This document shows, piece after piece, positions 7,525 through 13,687 of a DNA stretch of 20,338 nt; within the stretch, counting starts at the first letter, position 1; each line of letters opens with the position of its first letter. Origin of the DNA: Actinomycetes bacterium (GTDB lineage: Bacteria; Actinomycetota; Actinomycetes; S36-B12). A program made the translations under genes and the position numbers. The stretch lies in NCBI GenBank assembly GCA_030425745.1, contig JAUHZW010000011.1, forward strand, positions 1 through 20,338, in the 5' to 3' direction. Under the pieces are notes generated by a model that was given only the letters and a program-made list of their open reading frames with translations, ran no database searches and was not told the DNA's origin.

Positions 7525-7571
7525 GCCGTGAGGGTGACCCGAAGGGCCTCGCGGTGCGGCTGCACCCTGCT

Positions 7572-7613
7572 GGCTGTGGACGGATGACCGATATCCGGGA
7601 GGCTGTGGACGGA
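7572..7613 (-). repeat. 13-bp direct repeat with DnaA-box-like core, 29-bp period
   Basis: GGCTGTGGACGGA occurs at 7572-7584 and 7601-7613, identical and 29 bp apart. On the minus strand each copy reads TCCGTCCACAGCC, containing CCGTCCACA, a match to the relaxed actinobacterial DnaA-box pattern. The repeat shares GTCCACAGCC with the element at 2849-2858. Function is unproven. Confidence 0.5.
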
Positions 7614-7631
7614 GCATGCCGGTCATGCCCC

Positions 7632-7638
7632 TAGACTG
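7632..7638. promoter_or_regulatory. Overlapping divergent -10-like elements
   Basis: On the plus strand TAGACT (7632-7637) fits a TAnnnT -10 and would start an rpsB transcript with a leader of about 215 bases. On the minus strand the same bases read CAGTCT (7638-7633), six bases before an ATG at 7626 in the M23 frame. TAGACT also lies before pyrH. No convincing -35 is seen on either strand. Confidence 0.3.
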
Positions 7639-7691
7639 AGCACACCGTCTGGCCGGATCCGTCCGGGCTGACGGAATTCGCATGACCCGGA

Positions 7692-7840
7692 CCACCGCCC
7701 CGGCGGTGGCTGGTCGCCGGTCGGTCCCGTCCTCGGACGGGCAGCGGCGCCCAGGGGTCGACAGGGGAGCGGCCAGCCGGCCGGTCCGAACCGACAGGGG
7801 CGCCCAGGCGTCCCGCAAGCAGGGCTGCCTGAGGCAGCCC
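7692..7840 (+). promoter_or_regulatory. Structured rpsB 5' leader (candidate)
   Basis: At least three local hairpins are visible. The first is CCACCGC (7692-7698) with GCGGTGG (7703-7709). The second is CCCGTC (7726-7731) with GACGGG (7736-7741), around a CTCG loop. The third is GGGCTGCC (7822-7829) with GGCAGCCC (7833-7840), around TGA. A longer pairing GGCGCCC (7746-7752) with GGGCGCC (7798-7804) is possible. CGACAGGGG occurs twice (7759-7767, 7792-7800) and GGCGCCCAGG twice (7746-7755, 7799-7808). The last hairpin ends five bases before the AGGAG of rpsB. In Escherichia coli, S2 represses its own leader; a similar feedback here is inference. Confidence 0.4.
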
Positions 7841-7858
7841 GTACAGGAGTGTGCACCC

Positions 7859-8689
7859 ATGGCCGTTGTGACCATGCGCCAGCTGCTCGAGAGCGGAGTC
7901 CACTTCGGGCATCAGACCCGTCGCTGGAACCCGAAGATGAAGCGGTTCATCTTCACCGAGCGCAATGGCATCTACATCATCGATCTGCAGCAGTCGCTGT
8001 CGTACATCGATCGCGCCTACGAGTACGTCAAGGAGACCGTCGCGCACGGCGGCTCCGTCATGTTCGTCGGCACCAAGAAGCAGGGCCAGGAGGCCATCGC
8101 CGAGCAGGCCACCCGCGTCGGTATGCCCTACGTCAACCAGCGCTGGCTGGGCGGCATGCTCACCAACTTCAACACCGTACACAAGCGCCTTCAGCGGATG
8201 AAGGAGCTTGAGGAGATGGACCTCGACAACGTCGCGGGCTCCGGCTTCACCAAGAAGGAACTCCTCATGATGCGCCGTGAGAAGGAGAAGCTCGAGCGCA
8301 CGCTCGGCGGCATCCGCGACATGGCCAAGATCCCGAGTGCTGTCTGGGTCGTCGACACCAAGAAGGAGCACATCGCGGTCGGCGAGGCGCGGAAGCTGGG
8401 CATCCCGGTCATCGCGATCCTCGACACCAACTGCGATCCCGACGAGGTCGACTTCCCGATCCCCGGCAACGATGACGCCATCCGGTCTGTCGCGCTGCTC
8501 ACCCGTGTCATCGCCGACGCCGTGGCCGAGGGCCTGATCGCCCGCGCCGGCGGCGGCGCCTCGGAGGCGGAGGAGCCGCTGGCCGAGTGGGAGCGCGAGC
8601 TTCTGGCCGGTGCCGAGGCTGCAGCCGAGGCCCCCGTCGAGGTCGTCACCGAGACCGTCGTCGAGGCCGCGGAGCCGGCCGCCGAGTAG
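7859..8689 (+). CDS. rpsB: 30S ribosomal protein S2
   Basis: S2 of 276 residues, a small-subunit protein bound near S1 in many bacteria. Family signatures are intact: MRQLLESGVHFGHQTRRWNPKM at the N-terminus, GIYIIDLQQS, FVGTKKQGQEAI, RWLGGMLTNF, the coiled-coil segment around KKELLMMRREKEKLERTLGGI, and VIAILDTNCDPDEVDFPIPGNDDA. The last 45 or so residues form an Ala- and Glu-rich acidic tail, an extension common in Actinobacteria. The ATG at 7859 has AGGAG at 7845-7849. It is followed by a 95-base gap with a strong hairpin before tsf, and the two form the conserved rpsB-tsf unit. Confidence 0.98.
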   Translation: MAVVTMRQLLESGVHFGHQTRRWNPKMKRFIFTERNGIYIIDLQQSLSYIDRAYEYVKETVAHGGSVMFVGTKKQGQEAIAEQATRVGMPYVNQRWLGGMLTNFNTVHKRLQRMKELEEMDLDNVAGSGFTKKELLMMRREKEKLERTLGGIRDMAKIPSAVWVVDTKKEHIAVGEARKLGIPVIAILDTNCDPDEVDFPIPGNDDAIRSVALLTRVIADAVAEGLIARAGGGASEAEEPLAEWERELLAGAEAAAEAPVEVVTETVVEAAEPAAE

Positions 8690-8698
8690 TCGAACGTG

Positions 8699-8755
8699 GT
8701 CATCCCGGCGGGCGTGATCCGTCCGCCGGGATGACATCGACTGCCCTGTCATCCC
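8699..8755 (+). promoter_or_regulatory. Two mutually exclusive hairpins between rpsB and tsf
   Basis: GTCATCCCGGCGG (8699-8711) pairs perfectly with CCGCCGGGATGAC (8723-8735), giving a 13-bp stem with an 11-base loop. The descending arm also contains GGGATGACA (8728-8736), which is perfectly complementary to TGTCATCCC (8747-8755) and could form a 9-bp alternative stem. The two structures share bases and cannot coexist. No T-run follows either. The element may be an attenuator, a processing site or a translation switch that sets the S2 to EF-Ts ratio. Function is inferred only. Confidence 0.55.
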
Positions 8756-8784
8756 CACCACAACTTTCGGAGGAACCAACCACC

Positions 8785-9603
8785 ATGGCGACCATTTCCG
8801 CCGCTGACGTCAAGAAGCTCCGCGATCTCACCTCCGCGGGCATGATGGAGTGCAAGAAGGCCCTTGAGGAGGTCGGAGGCGACTTCGACAAGGCCGTCGA
8901 GCACCTGCGCATCTCCGGCGCCGCCAAGGCCGCCAAGCGCGGCGCCGAGCGCGAGGCCTCCAATGGTCTCGTCGCGGCCCAGGGCACCGCGCTCATCGAG
9001 CTGCTCTGCGAGACCGACTTCGTGGCCAAGAACACCGACTTCCTCGATCTCGCCGCGCAGATCGCGGCTGTCGCGGACGCCGGATCCCTCAACGATCGCG
9101 AGGCCGTCCTGGCGGCTGTGCTTCCGGACGGTCGCACGGTCGAGGTCGCGACCACCGAGATGGCCGGCGTCATCGGCGAGAAGATCGAACTCGGCCGCGT
9201 GGCTGCCTACGACGGCACCGTCGCGACCTACCTGCACCACCGTGCTTCGGACCTGCCGCCGCAGGTCGGCGTCATCGTCGCCTACACCGGCGACGAGGAG
9301 GCCGCGCGGGGCGCTGCGATGCAGATCGCGGCCATGCGTCCCCAGTTCCTCACCCGGGACGACGTTCCGGCCGAGGTCGTCGAGAACGAGCGACGCATCG
9401 CCGAGGCCACGGCCAAGGAAGAGGGCAAGCCCGAGCAGGCCCTGCCCAAGATCGTCGAGGGTCGGGTCAACGCCTTCTTCAAGGACAATGTCCTGCTCGA
9501 GCAGCCCAGCGTGGTCGACAACAAGAAGACCGTCGCCAAGGTCCTCGAGGAGGCCGGCACCACGGTCACCGGCTTCGCGCGCTTCGAGCCCGGCCAGGCC
9601 TGA
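8785..9603 (+). CDS. tsf: Elongation factor Ts
   Basis: EF-Ts of 272 residues, the guanine-nucleotide exchange factor for EF-Tu. The N-terminal UBA-like domain reads VKKLRDLTSAGMMECKKALEEVGGDFDKAVEHLR. The EF-Tu-contact motif TDFVAKN is at residues 77-83, and the two dimerisation subdomains follow with MQIAAMRPQFL and GRVNAFFKDNVLLEQPSV. The ATG at 8785 has a strong GGAGGAA at 8769-8775. Length is typical for Actinobacteria. It is separated from rpsB by the hairpin element and from pyrH by 53 bases holding a possible promoter. Confidence 0.98.
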   Translation: MATISAADVKKLRDLTSAGMMECKKALEEVGGDFDKAVEHLRISGAAKAAKRGAEREASNGLVAAQGTALIELLCETDFVAKNTDFLDLAAQIAAVADAGSLNDREAVLAAVLPDGRTVEVATTEMAGVIGEKIELGRVAAYDGTVATYLHHRASDLPPQVGVIVAYTGDEEAARGAAMQIAAMRPQFLTRDDVPAEVVENERRIAEATAKEEGKPEQALPKIVEGRVNAFFKDNVLLEQPSVVDNKKTVAKVLEEAGTTVTGFARFEPGQA

Positions 9604-9606
9604 GGA

Positions 9607-9612
9607 TTAGAC
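9607..9612 (+). promoter_or_regulatory. Possible -10 (TAGACT) for pyrH-frr-cdsA
   Basis: TAGACT lies just after the tsf stop and 44 bases before the pyrH ATG. It is identical to the hexamer upstream of rpsB, and the bases after it are similar (CGAACACA here, GAGCACA there). No clear -35 is seen, so this is weak. Confidence 0.3.
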
Positions 9613-9656
9613 TCGAACACAGCACTGAACGGCGTCGGACCGAGCGGAGGGAAACC

Positions 9657-10451
9657 ATGAGCCCCACGAGCGCGTCCGGCGCCGTTCAGCCATCTCTGGA
9701 GGGGACACTCCAGACGTGGCCGCAGGCACCTGAGGGCGGCTGGAGCCGCGTGCTCCTGAAACTGTCCGGTGAGGCCTTTGCCGGAGACCAGGGCCTGGGT
9801 GTCGATCCCGATGTCGTCTCGTCCATCGCCGAGCAGATCGCCGATGTGGTGCGGGGCGGCACGCAGGTGGCCGTCGTCATCGGTGGTGGAAACTACTTCC
9901 GTGGCGCCATGCTCTCCGAGCGTGGCATGGACCGCGCCCGCGCCGACTACATCGGCATGCTCGGCACCGTGATGAACTGTCTGGCCCTCCAGGACTTCTG
10001 TGAGAAGGCCGGTGTCGAGACCCGTGTCCAGACCGCCATCGCGATGGGTCAGGTGGCCGAGCCCTACTACCCGCGTCGTGCCGTGCGACATCTGGAGAAG
10101 GGGCGCGTCGTCATCTTCGGTGCGGGCATGGGCCTGCCGTACTTCTCCACGGACACCACGGCTGCCCAGCGTGCTCTGGAGGTCGGAGCCGAGGTCGTCC
10201 TCATGGCCAAGGGGGTTGACGGCGTCTACGACTCCGATCCACGCACCAATCCCGATGCGGTGCGATTCGACCGGCTCACCCCGGCCGAGGTGCTGGCCCG
10301 CAACCTCAAGGTCGCGGACGCCACGGCCATCAGCCTGTGCCAGGACAACGACCTGCCGATCGTCGTGTTCAACCTCCTGATCGAGGGCAACATCGCCCGC
10401 GCCGTTCGAGGCGAGACCATCGGGACGCTAGTCTCGACCGACGATTCATGA
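9657..10451 (+). CDS. pyrH: Uridylate kinase (UMP kinase)
   Basis: UMP kinase of 264 residues in the amino-acid kinase fold; it converts UMP and ATP to UDP and ADP in pyrimidine nucleotide synthesis. Visible motifs are LLKLSGEAFAGDQGLG near residues 33-48, VAVVIGGGNYFRG, the RARADYIGMLGTVMN UMP-binding segment, FGAGMGLPYFSTDTTAAQRA, LMAKGVDGVYDSDPR and the C-terminal NLLIEGNIARAVRGE. An N-terminal extension of about 29 residues precedes the core and has no recognised motif. The ATG at 9657 has GGAGGG at 9646-9651. The gene precedes frr by 16 bases, the usual bacterial pairing. Confidence 0.97.
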   Translation: MSPTSASGAVQPSLEGTLQTWPQAPEGGWSRVLLKLSGEAFAGDQGLGVDPDVVSSIAEQIADVVRGGTQVAVVIGGGNYFRGAMLSERGMDRARADYIGMLGTVMNCLALQDFCEKAGVETRVQTAIAMGQVAEPYYPRRAVRHLEKGRVVIFGAGMGLPYFSTDTTAAQRALEVGAEVVLMAKGVDGVYDSDPRTNPDAVRFDRLTPAEVLARNLKVADATAISLCQDNDLPIVVFNLLIEGNIARAVRGETIGTLVSTDDS

Positions 10452-10467
10452 GGAACGGGAGCACCAC

Positions 10468-11034
10468 GTGAGCGAGCAGATCGACGACATCCTTCTCGAC
10501 GCCGAGGACAAGATGGACAAGGCCATCTCCGTGGCCCGCGAGGACTTCAGCACCATCCGCACGGGCCGCGCGACGTCGGCGATGTTCAACAAGGTCATGG
10601 TCGACTACTACGGCGCCATGACCCCGGTCAATCAGCTCGCCAGCATCCAGATCCCCGAGGCGCGGATGATCATCATCTCGCCCTACGACAAGGGCTCGAT
10701 GCAGGCCATCGAGAAGGCGCTGCGCGAGAGCGATCTGGGTATCAACCCGAACAACGACGGCGACATCATCCGCATCAACCTGCCGCAGCTCACCGAGGAG
10801 CGCCGCAAGGAGTACATCAAGGTCGCCAAGCACAAGGCGGAGGACGCTCGTGTCTCGGTGCGAAACATCCGCCGTCACGCCAAGGATGCCCTGGACAAGC
10901 TCCAGAAGGACGGCGACGCAGGCGAGGACGACGTCCGCCGCGGTGAGAAGCACCTGGACGATGTGACGCACAAGCATGTGGAGCACATCGACGAGATCCT
11001 CAAGCACAAAGAAGCAGAACTGCTCGAGGTGTGA
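10468..11034 (+). CDS. frr: Ribosome recycling factor
   Basis: RRF of 188 residues, which with EF-G splits post-termination ribosomes. The N-terminal helix (ILLDAEDKMDKAISVAREDFSTIRTGRA) leads into the compact domain II (about 30-105), which includes YYGAMTPVNQLASIQIPEARMIIISPYD and GINPNNDGDIIRINLPQLTEERR. The last two helices complete the three-helix bundle. The GTG at 10468 follows GGGAG at 10457-10461. Residues are charged and helical to the end, and no family segment is missing. It sits between pyrH and cdsA, nine bases before the latter, as in many bacteria. Confidence 0.97.
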   Translation: MSEQIDDILLDAEDKMDKAISVAREDFSTIRTGRATSAMFNKVMVDYYGAMTPVNQLASIQIPEARMIIISPYDKGSMQAIEKALRESDLGINPNNDGDIIRINLPQLTEERRKEYIKVAKHKAEDARVSVRNIRRHAKDALDKLQKDGDAGEDDVRRGEKHLDDVTHKHVEHIDEILKHKEAELLEV

Positions 11035-11043
11035 TCCACCCCC

Positions 11044-11895
11044 ATGGGTGATGACTCCGTCGACTCCCCGCCCCGCTCGCGAGCCGGGCGGAACCTGCCT
11101 GCGGCCATCGCCTCCGGCGTCGGCCTGGGCATCGTCGTCATCCTCAGCCTCTTCACATGGAAGTGGCTGTTCGTCGTGGTCGTCATCGCCACGATGCTGG
11201 TGGCTGTCCGGGAGGTGATCGGGGCCTTCGCCGGCGTGGGCGTGCGGGTCGCCCGCACCCCGGTGTACGTCGCCACGGTGGCGGTGCCGGCCATCGCCTA
11301 CGTCTGGGGGCCGGTCGCCCTCATCGCAGGAACGGGCGTGGCCATCCTCGTCGCGCTGATGTGGCGCATCCGGCGCGGATACGAGGGGTACGTCCGCGAT
11401 GTCACGGCGAGCGTCTTCACCCTTGCCTACCTGCCGTTCATGGCCGGATTCCTGAGCCTCACTCTCGCGGCCGACAACGGCCCGGCGCGGATCGTGGCCT
11501 TCGTCCTGCTCACCATCAGCAACGACATCGGTGGCTACGCCGCGGGTGTGCTGTTCGGCCGACATCCGATCGCTTCGCAGATCAGCCCCAAGAAGTCCTG
11601 GGAGGGTCTCGCCGGGTCAGTCCTCCTGCAGGGGGTCGTCGGCGCCCTGTGCTTCGTCTTCCTGTTCGACGCGCCGTGGTGGCAGGGCGTCATCGTCGGC
11701 CTGGTCATGACCGTGACGGCGACGGGCGGTGACTTCGCCGAGAGCGCGATCAAGCGGGACCTCGGCGTCAAGGACATGGGCTCCTTCCTGCCCGGGCACG
11801 GCGGGATGATGGATCGGTTCGACTCCCTCATCCCGAATGCGTTCACCTCGTGGGCCCTGTTCACGCTCTTCCTCGGTGCCGGGGTGGTGTTCTGA
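11044..11895 (+). CDS. cdsA: Phosphatidate cytidylyltransferase
   Basis: An integral membrane CDP-diacylglycerol synthase of 283 residues that makes CDP-diacylglycerol from CTP and phosphatidic acid, the precursor of anionic and inositol phospholipids. About seven or eight hydrophobic segments are visible. The family signature is complete at residues 234-258: SAIKRDLGVKDMGSFLPGHGG followed by MMDR. SNDIGGYAAGVLFGRHPI and SPKKSWEG are further conserved cytidylyltransferase segments. The N-terminal 18 residues are polar. The ATG is nine bases after the frr stop, and no strong ribosome-binding site is visible besides GAGG inside the end of frr. It is one base from rlmN and probably cotranscribed with it. 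Confidence 0.95.
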   Translation: MGDDSVDSPPRSRAGRNLPAAIASGVGLGIVVILSLFTWKWLFVVVVIATMLVAVREVIGAFAGVGVRVARTPVYVATVAVPAIAYVWGPVALIAGTGVAILVALMWRIRRGYEGYVRDVTASVFTLAYLPFMAGFLSLTLAADNGPARIVAFVLLTISNDIGGYAAGVLFGRHPIASQISPKKSWEGLAGSVLLQGVVGALCFVFLFDAPWWQGVIVGLVMTVTATGGDFAESAIKRDLGVKDMGSFLPGHGGMMDRFDSLIPNAFTSWALFTLFLGAGVVF

Positions 11896-11896
11896 C

Positions 11897-13000
11897 ATGC
11901 CGCGGCCCGGAGAGCTCGTCTTCGAGTCGCCCCGGCGAGGCAAGCCACCGCGGCACCTGATGGACCTCGATTCCGCGGCTCGCAAGGCCGCGGTCCAGGA
12001 GCTCGGTCTGCCCGGATTCCGGGCCGATCAGGTCTCGCGTCAGTGGCTCACGCGCCTCAGCGATGATCCACAGGAGTGGAGCGATGTGCCGGAAGCGGCA
12101 CGCGCAGTCATCGCCGAGGCGCTGCTGCCGCCGCTGCTCACCCCGGTCCGCACCATCGCATGCGATGACGGCACGACGGTCAAGACACTGTGGCAACTGC
12201 ACGACGGCTCGCTCGTGGAGAGCGTCCTGATGCGGTATCCGGATCGCGTGACGATGTGCATCTCCTCGCAGGCCGGGTGCGGGATGAACTGCCCGTTCTG
12301 CGCGACCGGTCAGGCCGGGCTCACGCGGAACCTGTCGACGGCCGAGATCGTCGAGCAGGTGCTCGCAGGTGCCCGCTCACTGCAGCGCGGCGAGATCGAG
12401 GGTGGTCCGGGCCGGGTGTCGAATGTCGTCTTCATGGGCATGGGGGAGCCGCTCGCGAACTACCGATCCGTCGTCGATGCTGTCCGGCGCCTGATTGCCG
12501 ATCCCCCCGAGGGGCTGGGCATGAGCGCTCGCGGCATCACCGTGTCGACCGTCGGTCTGGTGCCCCGCATCCGCGAACTCGCGCAGGAGGGACTCCCGGT
12601 CACCCTGGCCGTGTCACTCCATGCACCGGACGACTCCCTTCGGGACACGCTGGTACCGGTCAACAACCGCTGGAAGGTCTCCGAGGTGCTCGATGCGGCC
12701 TGGGAGTACGCCGATCTCACCCATCGACGTGTCAGCATCGAGTACGCGCTGATCCGTGACGTCAATGACCAGCGATGGCGGGCTGAACTGCTCGGTGACC
12801 TGCTTGCGGGGCACCTCGTCCACGTCAACCTGATTCCGCTCAACCCCACTCCGGGCTCCAAGTGGACGGCTTCCGATCCGAAGGATGAACGGGAATTCGT
12901 CCGGGCCCTGCGAGAGCGCGGCGTGGCCGTGACCGTGCGCGACACCCGGGGTCGGGAGATCGACGGTGCGTGCGGCCAGCTCGCTGCCGCACCGGTCTGA
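11897..13000 (+). CDS. rlmN: Dual-specificity RNA methyltransferase RlmN
   Basis: A radical-SAM methyltransferase of 367 residues that methylates C2 of A2503 in 23S rRNA and A37 in some tRNAs. The [4Fe-4S] motif is CGMNCPFC (Cys128, Cys132, Cys135). The C-terminal catalytic cysteine is Cys359 in GREIDGACGQL, and SAM-contact motifs include FMGMGEPLANY and AVSLHAPDD. The N-terminal accessory domain (about 20-100) contains FRADQVSRQWL. I chose ATG 11897, one base after the cdsA stop; longer readings into cdsA lack homology. No attenuator or terminator hairpin follows. All catalytic residues are present. Confidence 0.96.
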   Translation: MPRPGELVFESPRRGKPPRHLMDLDSAARKAAVQELGLPGFRADQVSRQWLTRLSDDPQEWSDVPEAARAVIAEALLPPLLTPVRTIACDDGTTVKTLWQLHDGSLVESVLMRYPDRVTMCISSQAGCGMNCPFCATGQAGLTRNLSTAEIVEQVLAGARSLQRGEIEGGPGRVSNVVFMGMGEPLANYRSVVDAVRRLIADPPEGLGMSARGITVSTVGLVPRIRELAQEGLPVTLAVSLHAPDDSLRDTLVPVNNRWKVSEVLDAAWEYADLTHRRVSIEYALIRDVNDQRWRAELLGDLLAGHLVHVNLIPLNPTPGSKWTASDPKDEREFVRALRERGVAVTVRDTRGREIDGACGQLAAAPV

Positions 13001-13027
13001 CCGGCTGCCGCGCGCGCCCGTGCGTGG

Positions 13028-13039
13028 CAGACTCGGGTC
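13028..13039 (+). promoter_or_regulatory. Putative -10 for a leaderless channel transcript
   Basis: CAGACT at 13028-13033 is followed by six bases and the ATG at 13040. A weak CTGCCG at 13005-13010, 17 bp upstream, could act as -35. No Shine-Dalgarno precedes the ATG. CAGACT is the same hexamer proposed as the rplS -10. Confidence 0.4.
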
Positions 13040-13663
13040 ATGAGCGTGCCCGGCCTTGACGACGCCCCGCCAGCTCTGCGCCCGGGGCGGCGTGAGCTCA
13101 TCTGGGCGATCGTGGGCGTCGTCGCTCGTCTGGTGATCGGCTTCTTCGTCATCGCCTTCATGCTCACGCTGGTGCCGGACACCCCGGACGGACGTATGGT
13201 GGCCCCCATCGCGGTCGCCCTTGTCGGCGTCGTGATCTACATCCTGATCTCGCGCCGCGAACTCCGACGCATCACGCGCTCGAAGTTCCCCACGCTGATG
13301 GCGGCTGAGTCGCTGGTGCTGCTGGCTGCGCTCTTCCTGGCTGTCTTCGCGATGGTGTACGTGGCGATCTCGCTCTTCGATGCCAAGGCCTTCAGCGAGC
13401 CGCTGGATGCGTTCTCCTCGTTCTACTTCTCGCTGACGGTCCTCGCCACGGTCGGTTTCGGGGACATCACCCCCGTCACGACTCCGGCCCGAGCCGTGAC
13501 GATGGTGCAGATGGCCCTCGACCTCGTCTTCATCGGTGTGCTGATCCGGGTGGTGTCCACCGCCACCCGCAAGGGTCTGGCCGGGCGCACCGACGACCCA
13601 GCGAAGCAGGCACCCGAGCACAACAGCACGACACCGAGCAGCGGAGACGCCACCACGAACTGA
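13040..13663 (+). CDS. Pore-loop potassium channel family protein
   Basis: A 207-residue membrane protein. The potassium selectivity filter TVGFGD is at residues 137-142, preceded by a pore helix (SSFYFSLTVLA) and flanked by membrane helices at about 85-112 and 148-170. Two further hydrophobic segments lie at about 20-44 and 53-71, giving four predicted helices. A basic stretch, RRELRRITRSK, sits between the second and third. The polar C-terminus of about 35 residues has no RCK or TrkA-N domain, so the gating signal is not evident. No voltage-sensor arginine series is apparent. It may share a transcript with the downstream acyl-CoA synthetase, 24 bases away, but no functional link is obvious. 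Confidence 0.85.
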   Translation: MSVPGLDDAPPALRPGRRELIWAIVGVVARLVIGFFVIAFMLTLVPDTPDGRMVAPIAVALVGVVIYILISRRELRRITRSKFPTLMAAESLVLLAALFLAVFAMVYVAISLFDAKAFSEPLDAFSSFYFSLTVLATVGFGDITPVTTPARAVTMVQMALDLVFIGVLIRVVSTATRKGLAGRTDDPAKQAPEHNSTTPSSGDATTN

Positions 13664-13687
13664 CCAGATCGACGGAGAGGGGCGACG

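Larger units (their letters stand above)
7525..7858. other. Divergent region between the M23 gene and rpsB
   Basis: This 334-base stretch has no firm gene if the M23 gene begins at 7524. It contains two copies of GGCTGTGGACGGA, a divergent promoter-like sequence around 7632-7638 and a dense series of GC-rich hairpins in the presumed rpsB leader. A frame open in register with rpsB from about 7682 encodes an arginine-rich sequence unlike S2, and I read it as untranslated. Confidence 0.5.

Noticed and set aside
10369..11565. Minus-strand open frame of about 400 codons opposite frr and cdsA
   Set aside because: Low-complexity, His/Asp-rich product, antisense to two core genes.
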